Below, one piece after another: positions 49,501-61,500 of a stretch of 64,000 nucleotides of DNA. The DNA comes from Ctena decussata (lineage: Eukaryota; Mollusca; Bivalvia; Lucinida; Lucinidae): assembly GCA_963989385.1 (NCBI GenBank), contig OZ022500.1:17250460-17314459 (forward strand). The letters run 5' to 3'. Under the pieces are notes generated by a model. It saw only the letters and a list, made by a program, of their open reading frames with translations, was not told the DNA's origin and did not search any database. Position numbers and translations under genes: made by a program. The number at the start of each line of letters is the position of its first letter. The stretch's first letter is position 1.

Positions 49501-52500
49501 TTCAGAAACCAGTCCAGAGCATCGCTAGCTAAATGAAGTTGTTAGTCAAGGTTGTAGTACATATAAAATTAAGTGTGCTAATGTTTTTTTGCTGCCAAAA
49601 AATGTGAAGAGCTGCGGAGTTATTCAGCAAGAATAAAGCAGTGTTTTTTGCATAAAATGTACCATCTCATTAGCTAATGGCGTGATTTGTTTTTAAAAAC
49701 TCAACCCAGAATTATTACACCATTTTGGAGATCAGAGATCTGGTAGTATTTATCTCCCTTTGATACTTAAGGTATGTGGATACATATTTTTGGGGAGCTT
49801 TTTGCCTACTTTTTCAATTTACTAATCAGAGAAGCAAATAGTATTTGCCCAAAAAAAACTAAACCATGCATACACCTAAGCAAATAGTATTTGCCAAAAA
49901 ATGGAAGCTAAACCATGCACACACCTTACATACTGGATCTGGATCTCTGTATATGTTATACTGCATTCTAATGCACTTACCAATATAACGCGACGTCTGA
50001 TTGGATAACGTCAAAAATTTGCGACAGTATATTCTGCGATATACTGTTGCAAACCCGACGTCATTAAGTAACATCGCTTCTCATTGGCTGACGTTTGGTT
50101 TTATGTTGCTGACAGCGCTTGAAATTAGTGCAAACTAGTACATTATTAAAGGTGAAAATGTGGAAAAGTGCATTAGAATGGGGATAACTGTATTGAAAAT
50201 TGTCATATGGTGAGGTAAATCATCGGTTTTATGGTCGCAAATTGCGTTTTACGGCTCCGCTAGCGCGTCGCCGTAAAACGAAATTTCCGACCATAAAACC
50301 GATGATTTACCTCCCCAAATGACAATTTTCAAGACAGTTATCCCCTAAATTTTGCATCCAGGAAACAATCCAAGCTCAGAAGAGAAATTCAGCAGAAGTT
50401 TCCGAGCTACCATCAGTCCAGCTGATAATCAAGCTGCAGAGCAAGAATTACAGAAGGAAATCAAGTAAGGAGAAGAGGTTATTTTTTATTATTTTTAAAT
50501 GCATGTTCTTCTGAAAGTCTTGTCCTGTTTGAAATGACAGAAAATCCAAACATTTTAAGTCTTTAGGATGGACAAATGGATTGCTTGTGATTTTATATCC
50601 TTATCAACATTATTTCAATCATATCAGGATGATGGAAGGATGATGCTGAAAGGCGATGTGCAATTTTCCTCTATTTACGGTTGGAAAGATTTCCACCTCC
50701 AGTGGGCATTGTACATGTATCTGGGGCTGCTACATCAGCATGCCAGTGCTTTATATCCCAATGGGCTACTGGGACTCCCCAGACTCTATAATAGTAAACT
50801 GTTGTATTTACCCTAATATTTAATAGAGATGCTAGAGCAAACAGTACAGTTATCTGGGTCGGACTTTTCTGATCTGCTTCTGCACTTTATGCCAGCCCCT
50901 CAAAAGTTCCTTAAAACATTTCTTCATTGTACTTGACAAAGACTGAGATGAAAAAAAGGCTATTTTAGGCTAAGGTTTCAGGTGGTGAATATTTGAGGGA
51001 ATGAAGTAACTTGAATATTTTTTTTTATTTCCAGGAAAGAGATGTTCCAGGAGATGGAGATTCTTGGTCAGTTCAATCTTGGGTTCATTATCACCAAACT
51101 TGGTGAAGATCTATTTATTGTTGACCAGCACGCTACTGATGAAAAGTTCAATTTTGAAACTCTACAGAGAGACACTGTTATCCAAAGTCAGAAACTCATA
51201 TGGTAAGTGTACGGTAATAATTTGAAAAATTGGGACACTTAAAATAATTACCATAATTGTCTTGTAAATAGAACAGTTTGGTTTTACAATGCTGTAGTGT
51301 GTCCAAAAGATGCGGATGGAATAGCAAACAGTGTAGACCCTGACCAGACTGCTCCATGGAGCAGTCTGATTTGGGTCTGCAGTAATTGCTCAGCCCTGTT
51401 TGTCCGGATACTTAGAATTTTTATGGCATATATCATAGTTACCCTAAATATTGGGACACCAGTTATTATAGCTGTTGGTTTGTTGTTTTGGGTTTAATGG
51501 CCCCTTTAGACAGTATTTCAGTCTGTGTTGAGCTGTTTCTCAGAGAGAGGGAGAAAGAAAATTATGCAAGGCAAGAGGAAAAAATTCAAATAAGCCCACC
51601 CACACCTACTGCAAGCACAGTAGGTCCTTTCCCTACTTTTATCTAAATTAGTGGGAAGCCCTGGCACTAAAAGTTACCCAGTACCATCGCCCAACCGTAC
51701 CACCCCCAGTTACTATAGCTGTCCTAACAGCCAACAAGGTGTCAGAAAATCACCCAGGGACGCGAGGGCCAGTTAAATCTATATTCAGGCAACCTGGAAC
51801 AAGTAAAAAATTTTGCTGGGTAAGTTAAGATGGATTATACTTGTCCACAAATATGTATTGAATATACTGTAAGCCATTTTATTGTCTCATCTGTACTGGC
51901 AAGAGCAAGACGTAGGTATTGCTTTTCTGGTGTCAGTGTAACCTTCTGTTGAGTTTCCTAGTTAGCTCTGTGTCGATAGAATATCAAGAATTAAAGTCAT
52001 GGGTCAAGCTTACATCTGGAAGAGGGAAGGTCAATGCAACCATCAGAAAAGAAAGCATGGCAGTATACCCATACGAGGGGCATTGGGAAAGTATTGCAGG
52101 TGACGTAATAGATTGGTAACCACCATAAACAAGGAATTTCTGAAAAAACATATAAAACTATGATAAACCTAGATAAGTCTGCAAACACGGTGTATTTTAT
52201 TTAGAAGACACATTTTTGTCTTCTTTGGCAGAGGTATACCCTAAAGGCACTGCAGAATTTTATTTTAGTAGGCCGGTTATTCATGTATTAGCAGTCTTTG
52301 ATTCTTTTCATCTTTGCTACTTAACGACAATGCCAAGGCAATGTTGCCCTGTAAATATCGCGGAAATTATTTCCAATCTAGGTTTCAGATTGTGCCGTAA
52401 TTATGAGTTATCCATAATTTATGTAGTAGCAAATTCTCCCTTTCTACTAAACTTATGTTTTGTAATGAAAAAAAAATGTGTTAGCATTCAAAATCTTGAG

Positions 52501-55500
52501 CAAGAGCATTTACATGTGTCAACGTAAACCTGTCAATAAATTCAAATTAATGCAAAAAATGAAGCCTCTACAATCTTTCAAAAATGACGTTGACGCCGAT
52601 TTCAATAACGTCATAAGAACTGCACATTGCTTCGCAAGGAATAAATCAATAACAGTTGCCACCCTTCTAACATTTGTATGGGTATTGTAGGCAACACTGG
52701 GCAAGCCGCTGACAAAGATTAATTTTTTAGTTTCAACGATATTTGACTTAAATGCCTAACACAGAAAAGATTTTATATATGAAATTAGCCCAGTGGTATG
52801 ACTGTAGTCTAATAAAATGTGTTGTACGTCAATAAGGAAAAGTCATTGTATAATGTTTGGTATCATTGTAAAGACAAAATATGATGCTAACATCATGCAC
52901 AACATTTGTACCCAGCATGCCCATAAACAAGTTGTGAGGCCATCTGCAAAACTTTCCGAATGCCCCTTGTATACCTAAAACAGAATTTTATATTGTTGAA
53001 TATGAACAAGTCAGCTTGCCCTAGGTATTATGTACATCTGAACTACAAATAGTGTTGACTCAGTCAGTCTAATCCCTCAAGAGCGGTGTGAGTGGGTCTG
53101 CACCGTTTTTTCAGGTATGACTGCGCCAATACTACAGATTTTAACCATGTTTGGCTGTATTGTTTCAGTCCCCTAAACTTGGAATTGACAGCCAGCAATG
53201 AGACAATACTGATGGATAACCTGGAGATATTTAAGAAAAATGGTTTTGATTTTGTTATAGATGAAGAAGGTATGTGCCATATGGCCATTTACTTATATAA
53301 ACTAAAGTGTCAAATTTAGATTACCAAATATAGATTACCTTAGAATAGTATCATTTTATTCAGTCCAAATATGATTGTAAAAGGTGTCATTTTTTAGGTA
53401 TATGGGTAAATTGCATGTGTATTTTTTTCAAAGGGAGACAACTTTTGTGACTTCTGGTTTGCTTTCCTGGATGTCTGACTCTTCCAAAATTGGGGGTCAA
53501 CTCTTAAAGAATTTGCTCTCTTTAGTCTTAGGGAGCAAATCCCTTTTAGAATTGACCGCTTGAAAATGGAGACAGAAAGAAAAATGATAGGGTTGCATCC
53601 CTTGAAAGTGTATCCAGATGTTTGATTTTCAAACATGTTGAACGCAAAAACACTGCTTTTTGTTTGCCGAGAAATGTTAGAAGCTCCTTCCATTTTTTTC
53701 AGCAAAAAATATTAGCACACTTGATTTTATGTGTACTTAACAAATCGTTTATTAAGGACTTTGTTAAGCTAACAATGCTTTGAACAACTGGCCCCAGATT
53801 AGCATTTGGTGGATCAAAATGGCTACTCAAAGTGTTTCTTACTGTCACTTATGTATTGCCTTTATTTAAAGGTCCTCCAACTCAGAGGGTTAAGCTGATA
53901 TCAACACCTGTTAGTAAGAACTGGAACTTTGGAAAAGATGGTAAGATATTATGCCTTTCTATTTCATTAAGTTGTATTTCTGCGTGCAAGATGTTCATAT
54001 CTACAATGTACATTATAAGTAGTGTTCTAAATCTGTGTCTATGCCAGTTTTTGAGGTTAACAGACTGATAATGTAAGTAGCTGGACACATAGGAGTTAAG
54101 TTCAGTGGTGCAAATAACTAAATATGAGAAAACAATTAATCTTTTGAAAACAAAATTTGGGTGACTTTTGTTGTAAAATACTATCAGTAAAGTTTTATTT
54201 TGCACAACTGTTTGGAACAGATGTAACTTGAAAAGACCTGTTCATGGGCACTGTAAGAAAGCAAATTAATGGCTGGTGGTATGCTATACTTTACATTCGG
54301 TTATGTATCATTTTCAGATATAGAAGAAATGATATTTATGTTGACAGATAGTCCAGTAAGTATGTCCAATCTTTTGTACATAAATTTAGACAGATGCATT
54401 TCAGTAACTACCGTACCAGTAATTATAAATGCATAAATGTTTGAACAAATTGATTCTGGTATCCCGCAGTTTTTCAAAAGGAGATGGTCACTACAAGCCG
54501 TAGAGCTTTCATACTATATGATTTATTCAAAGTTGGCAAGTTAAGCAACAATACAACATAACATAAGCTTTTGCAGCTGTTTTTGTCCTGCCTATGACCA
54601 GCAGAATGCGAAACATAATAATTGTTTTTCATGCAGTGGCAGTGGAGGCATAAGCTTTTATTGAGGCTTCTAGTTTAACTTTCTTGTAGACAACATGCAC
54701 ATAGGAAAGACAGAGCTTTATGCAGAATTCTTGTAAGGGGAACAACTATTGTGACTTCCTCTTTTTATCCCTGAACAGAGAAACCTTTTCGAAAAGGGTT
54801 CTTCTTTTAAAGGAAAGAATTTGCTCCTAGAGGATCAAATTCTTTTCTGTAAGAGTCAGCCCCCATCGAGATGGGAGGCAAAATTAAAATGGCTTAGTTG
54901 CTTCCCCTGATAATGTTGCCGCTTACCTTAATTGCAAAAGGAACTGCCAGAAAGTACATGTAAACAGATTTTTATTTCGCTGTGATTTGAGAAAAGATGC
55001 ATATCGTAGATGAGCCTGCTTGTTCGCACAGTCTGATTGGTGTCTTCCCTGTACTGTGAACAGTCTGTGAAGCCAAAAGAAATGCTCATAACATAATGCA
55101 GAAATATAGGTTGATCTCAGTGTCAGGCAAGAGCCTGGGTAGTTCAGTCAGTAAAGCGCTGGCCTACTTTTGTAGTGGCCTAGGTTGGAATCCCCCTTTA
55201 AGGCGGAAGTCTTTCCACTCATAAACATGGTTTCATTATGCCCCCAACTTCGAAGAAGTTGAGGGGGCATATTGGTTTGGGCCTGACCGTCCGTCCTTCC
55301 GTCCGTCCATACGTAACGCCTCATTTTCTCAAGAACCGTAACTGCTGGGGCCTTGATATTTTAAAGGTGGGTAGACTATCAAAAATTAGAGGACGCATAT
55401 TTTTTTTTCTTGTCAATCAGCCTTGTACTTGCAGAGTTATGCCCCTTTTTTAAAAAAAAAATAAACGAAAGATTGTTCCCAAAATCCTGGGAAAACCGTT

Positions 55501-58500
55501 TGAGCTAGGATGCTCATATTTGGTATATTGCTAAGGGCTAAGGTGTAGATCACCTATTTAACTTTTTGGCGAATTCCGTCAAAAAATGACTGAATTATGC
55601 CCCTTTGTTGAATTTGGCATTTTTCCAACTTTTGAACCGTTTGACCTAGAACACTAATTTTTGGTATACTACTAGTATTTGATGTGCTGATCATTCTGAT
55701 GTTGGTTGCATTATAATGCATCCACTATTAACAGAGTTATTTCCCTTTTCTCATCTGTATAAAGCATAATAATGGGTGGTCTGTTTCACAAGAACAGTAT
55801 TTGCTGGGGCCTTGATATGGCGCCATCCGTCCATCCGTAAACATTCTTGTACACGCCATGACTCAGTAACCATTCGGGATATCTTCATGAAATTGGTAGG
55901 CATATGTATCAGGATATGGGAACGTGTCGCGTACAAGAATGGTTGCTCCCCCTTTCTTACTTTTGAAGTTATGCCCCTTTGATTAATTTTTTCCCTGTAA
56001 GTCTTGTACACGCCATAACTAGATAACCGTTTGGGATATCTTTATAAAACTTCATAGCAATGTGAATGAAGTCCTAACAATGTGTCGCGTACAAAAATGG
56101 CTGCTTTCCCTTTCTTCGTTTTAGAGTTAATCCCTTTCATTAGTTCTAAAAGGCTATTTTCGTGTTTTCTTGTACAATATATTGTCAAGGGAAAAAACTA
56201 GAACTAAAAATGGTGTAACTTGTGTATTTAGGTTATCTCCCTTGTCCAACTTACAGTATATCATGTGTTAAATATTTAGATGATGTTGCAGTCATTATAC
56301 CCCCACTTTGAAAAAGTGGGGGGTATACTGGTTTACATCTGTCTGTCCATCCGTCCGTCCATCTGTCCATCCTTCCATCTGTCCTTCCGTCCCCATTTGA
56401 TCAAATTTTTCATCGAAGATTTCTTCACAACCATACAAGCTAGACTGGTCATATTTGGCATACAGGTTGATGACGACATGTTGTATTGTGGGATTGAGAA
56501 CCAGCCTTCTCCTCCTTATTCTTCCCTGTATTTGTCCGATTTTCTTTCTTTCCATACTTTGAATAATGAAATTTTTCGTCAAAGATTTCTCCACAACCAT
56601 GCAAGCTAGAGTAGTCATATTTGTTATGCAGGTTGATGACGACATGTTGTATCGTGGGATCGAGAACCAGCCTTCTCCTGCTTATTCTTCCCTGTATTTG
56701 TCCGATTTTCTTTCTTTCCCTACTTTGAATAATGAAATTTTTCGTCAAAGATTTCTGCACAACCATGCAAGCTAGAGTAGTCATATTTGGGATGCAGGTT
56801 GGTGACGATATGTTGTATCTTTGGATTGAGAACCAGCCTTTTTCTGCTTATTCTTCCCTGTATTTGTCCAATATTCGTTCTTTCCATACTTTGAATAATA
56901 AAATTTTTCGTCAAAGATTTCTCCACAACCAAGCAAGCTAGAGTACTCTTATTTGGTATGCAGGTTGATGACGATATGTTGTATCGTGGGATTGAGAACC
57001 AGCCTTTTTCTGCTTATTCTTCCCTGTATTTGTCCAATATTCTTTCTTTCCATACTTTGAATAATGAAATTTTTCATCAAAGATTTCTCCACAACCATGC
57101 AAGCTAGATAAGTCATATTTGGTATGCGGGTTAATGATGACTTCCTGTATTGTGGGATTAAGAACCAGACTTCTCTTTTTATTCCCTGTATTTGTCCGAT
57201 TTTCTTTCTCTCTTTACTTTGAATAATGCATTTTTTTGCAAAAGATTTTAATGCATCTGTAAGTTAGGGTAGGGATTTTTGTATGTATGTTGATGATAAC
57301 TTGTTGTAATGTGGGATTAATAACCAGTCTTCTCCTGCTTATTCTTCCCTATATTTTTCCAATTTTCTTTCTCTCCTGACTTTGAATAATGTAATTTTTT
57401 GTAACAGATTTCACAGCAACCATTCATTTTTAGCTCGCCTGAACGAAAGTTCAGGAAGAGCTATTGTTGTCACCCTGGCGTCGGCGTCAGCGTCAGCGTC
57501 AGCGTCCGCGTCCGCGTCAGCGTCGGCGTCCGGATTGGATGTTTTGGTTAAAGTTTTTTAAAGACCTATATCTCCCTAACCCATGGATGGATTCTTTTGA
57601 TACTTGCACTGTAGTTAGATATTGGTCCAAAGTTTAACAGGGTACCACCCCCACCCCACTCCTTGACCTTGATGTCAAGGTCATGGACTTAGAAAATTGG
57701 GAGTTTTTTGGAACTGGATGTTTTGGTTAAAGTTTTATAAAGCCCAATATCTCCTTAACCCATGGATGGATTCCTTTGATACTTGCACTGTAGTTAGATA
57801 CTGGTCCAAAGTTTTTGATGGTACTACCCCCAACCCCCTCAGTGACCTTGATGTCAAGGTCATGGACTTAGAAAATTGTCTTTTTATTGATTGGATGTTT
57901 TGGTTAAAGTTTTTTAAAGACATATATCTCCTCAACCCATTGATGAATACTTTTTATATTTGCACTGTAGTTAGATATTAGTCCAAAGTTTTACAAAGTA
58001 CTACCCCAGCCATGCTAGTTGACCTTTATGTCAAGGTCAGGGACTTAGGAAATTTGGTCTTTATTAAAGTTTTCTAATTGCGTACTGATTCATAATGCTT
58101 GGCAGAGATTTAGTTTACACTTGAACTGATGTTAGACACTTTTTTGAGTTTTAACAAAACACTATATACTTACCCCACTGGATGACCTTGATGTCAAGGT
58201 CATGAACTTTAAGTTTTGTCTTAAAGATTTTGATTGAAGTTTTATATTAATGAAGACATAATTTCACCGTGCCACAATGGACTCAGTTGACACTAATACG
58301 TGGACTGATGTTAGATAACGGTTCAAGGTTTTGATACATCCTAGCCCCCCCCCCCCTTTCCCCTACTCCTTAGTTCTTTGACCTCAAGCTCATGGACTTT
58401 GAAATTTAATGTGGATTTTTTTTTTTTTTTTTTTAATTTTATTTTAAGACTTATTTCTGAGATAGCTTTTGTTTAGAAACGTGTTGTCATTATGGACATG

Positions 58501-61500
58501 CTTGCCTGAAGTTTTATGCATAGCAGTCCACACCACCATAGCAACTATGTGATGGGCAAGCACCTATTCAGGCGAGCTATGCTGTCAGGCGACAGCTCTT
58601 GTTGGTATACATGGTAACAATGATTTCTCTCCCTCTTTATGCTTTTTGTTACGAAAATAACATCATTTGATTTAAGCAATTAAGCAGGGTATAGTCAGAT
58701 TCGCTGACAGTATTTAATTATTATAGAGTGGTTGCCCCTGTTTGTCTGCCTGTCTATCCTTTTGCAGTCTTGCTCTTTCTGTAACTCCTTTAGGAAATTG
58801 AAACGGGCGTATTATGCGCCGCTTGCGAAGCCCTTGTTTTCTTTTCCGTCTAACATGTACTTACAGAATTATGCCCCTTTTTTGAAAAATACATGAAAGT
58901 TTGTTCCCAAAATCCTGGGAATACCATTTGAGCTAGGATGCTCATATTTGGTATATTGCTAAGGGCTAAGGTGTAGATCACCTGATTAACTTTTTGGCGA
59001 ATTCCGTCAAAAAATGACTGAATTATGCCCCTTTGTTGAATTTGGCATTTTTCCAACTTTTAAACCGTTTGACCTAGAACCCTAATTTTTGGTATACTAC
59101 TAGTATTTGATGTGATGATCATTCTGATGTTGGTTGCATTAAACAGAGTTATTTCCCTTTTCTTATCTGTATAAAGCATAATAATGGGTGGTCTGTTTCA
59201 CAAGAACAGTATTTGCTGGGGCCTTGATATTTAAAAGGTGGATAGAGCATGAAAAAATAAGCAGACCCATATTTTTTTTTCTTGTCAGTCGGCCTTGCAC
59301 TTACAGAGTTATGCCCCTTTTCGAAAAATTAAATGAAAGTTTGTTCCCAAAATCCTGGGAGAACCATTGGAGCTAAGATGCTCATATTTGGCATACAGCT
59401 AGGGGCTATGGTGTGGATCACCTGATTAACTTTTCGGCTGATTTCATTTACCTTTGACTGAATTATGCCCCTTTGTTAACTTTGGCATTTTTCCAACTTT
59501 TGAACTGTTTGACCTAGAGACTTGATTTTTGGTATACAGATAGTATTTGATGTGTCGATCATTTTGATGATTGTTACTGTATGTTATATTCATTATTGAC
59601 AGAGTTATGCCCCTTTTCTTATTTGTGCAAAACATTGTAGGGATGGTCTATTTCTCAAGAACCATAGCTGCTGGAACCTTGATAATTCATAGGTGAATAG
59701 ACCATAAATAATTAGCAGACCAGTATTTTTTTTTTCTTTTCTGTTGGCCTTGTACTTACAGAGTTATGCCCCTTTTCGAAAAATTAAATGAAAGTTTGTT
59801 GCAAAATCCTGGGAGAACCATTGGAGTTAGAATGCTCATACTTGGCATACAGCTAGGGGCTAAGGTGTAGATCACCTGATTAACTTTTGGGCTGATTTCG
59901 TAAATATTTGACTGAATTATGCCCCTTTGTTAACTTTGGCATTTTTCCAACTTTTGAACCGTTTGACATAGAGACCTGATTTTTGGTATACAGATAGTAT
60001 TTGATGTGTTAATCATTTTGATGAGGATTACATTATATTGTATTCATTATTGACAGTTTTGCCCCATTACTTATTTGTATAAAACATTGTAGTGATTTTC
60101 TATTTCTCAAGAACCATAGCTGCTGGAGCCTTGATAATTCATAGATGAATAGACTATAAAAAATTAGCAGACATATATTTTAAACTTACCTTGTTAGGGT
60201 CAGGCATATAGTTGGGGGCATAGTGTTTTACAAACACATTTTCTAGTTGCAAACAGCCTTTCAGTATCATCCTGCCATTGTCACCGTATGACTGAAAAAC
60301 TGTTGAAAGACATAAAACTCAATATCATCTGTCCATCATCTCTGTGTTAGGATTATGTTGTAAGGCAGTGTCTGATCAGAGTCTTTGCTGTCTGCATGGA
60401 GGTAGCTTAGACCCTTAGCTACCTTTTAAGCGCTTAGCAAAGAGTCTGATCAGACTGAGTGGCTGCCGAGGCTGATCTGAGTCTGTGCTGAGCGCACAAC
60501 CACTTTGTTTTCTCGTGTCACTGTACATTTATCATTATTCATACCAGGGAGTGACATGTCGGCCAACCAGAGTAAGACAGATGTTTGCTTCTCGAGCTTG
60601 CAGGAAGTCAATCATGATAGGAACAGCTCTGAACAAAAGTGAGATGAAAAAGGTGAGTACTGTAGCTCTGTTCAGAGCTCCAGATAAAAAAACATCGAGG
60701 GTGAAAGTTTGTATGTGGGTGGGGGGACTTGATGTGAATCATGTTGGTGCCGGTGTCATTGGTGGGACAGATTTTCGTATGCCAAATCTCTTTAACCAGT
60801 AGGTGGATTGCATGGATATACATGTATCGTTTGGGCAAAACATTTAGACTTTAACCACATAAAAGGTCACACTTTTTTCTGTTGTCAGTTTATTGTGTAC
60901 CATAAAATTTCTAAATATTGGGACAAATAGGTTGGGGCAAACATTGCAGACCCAGATAAGACTGCTCCTAGGAGCAGTCTGATCAGGGCCTATACTGTTT
61001 GCCATTCCATGTGCATCTTTTAGATGCATAACCACATTGAAGAAACTGTTCAGTGTTTAGGTCAGTTATGTTAATAATTTTGGCTGTTCAAATTTTGTTG
61101 ATTTCTGCTGTAGGTTAAAACTGAATGGTTATAACTGATAATTAAATGCCTTTTTCAATGAAAAGTGAATTCTGTTCTGTTTGTCATTACAGCTTGTGTG
61201 TCACATGGGAGAAATAGAACAACCTTGGGTATGTGTAAATTTCATGTACAATTTAACTCTTGGCACCAAGTTTATTAGAAATGCACTTTCCAGCGGCAAA
61301 TTTATTGTACAAGAAAACTAAATATTGTGTGTTTCTGGTAAATAAAACCCTTGAACATTAAAAAAACAGCCACATTAGGTTTTTTCCTGCGAAAAAAACA
61401 TCTTTATTTGCCATAATCTGGTTGTAGACTTTGAACTATTTCCCCTGGTAATGTAGTAAAATGGAAATATTTAATGAGACTGTGCCAGTCACATTAAAGG

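Larger units (their letters stand above)
55235..60247 (+). mobile_element. helentron-like element, family 4, with nested elements
   Basis: 5' end TTATGCCCCCAACTTCGAAG with mirrored AAGTTGAGGGGGCAT; 3' end ATAGTTGGGGGCATAGTG, then the hairpin GTGTTTTACAAACAC and TTTTCTAGTT. CTAG after the hairpin fits the rolling-circle 3' rule. Repeated core units contain GAATTATGCCCCTTTGTT and GGCATTTTTCCAACTTTT. Two further HINEs lie inside (about 56296 and 57427). Blocks at 55485-55805 and 58900-59225 are near-identical. Confidence 0.7.

Noticed and set aside
56280..56941. Repeated coding frames of 69-116 residues on both strands
   Set aside because: They come from a 166-bp tandem array; both strands are open because the unit lacks stops in some frames.
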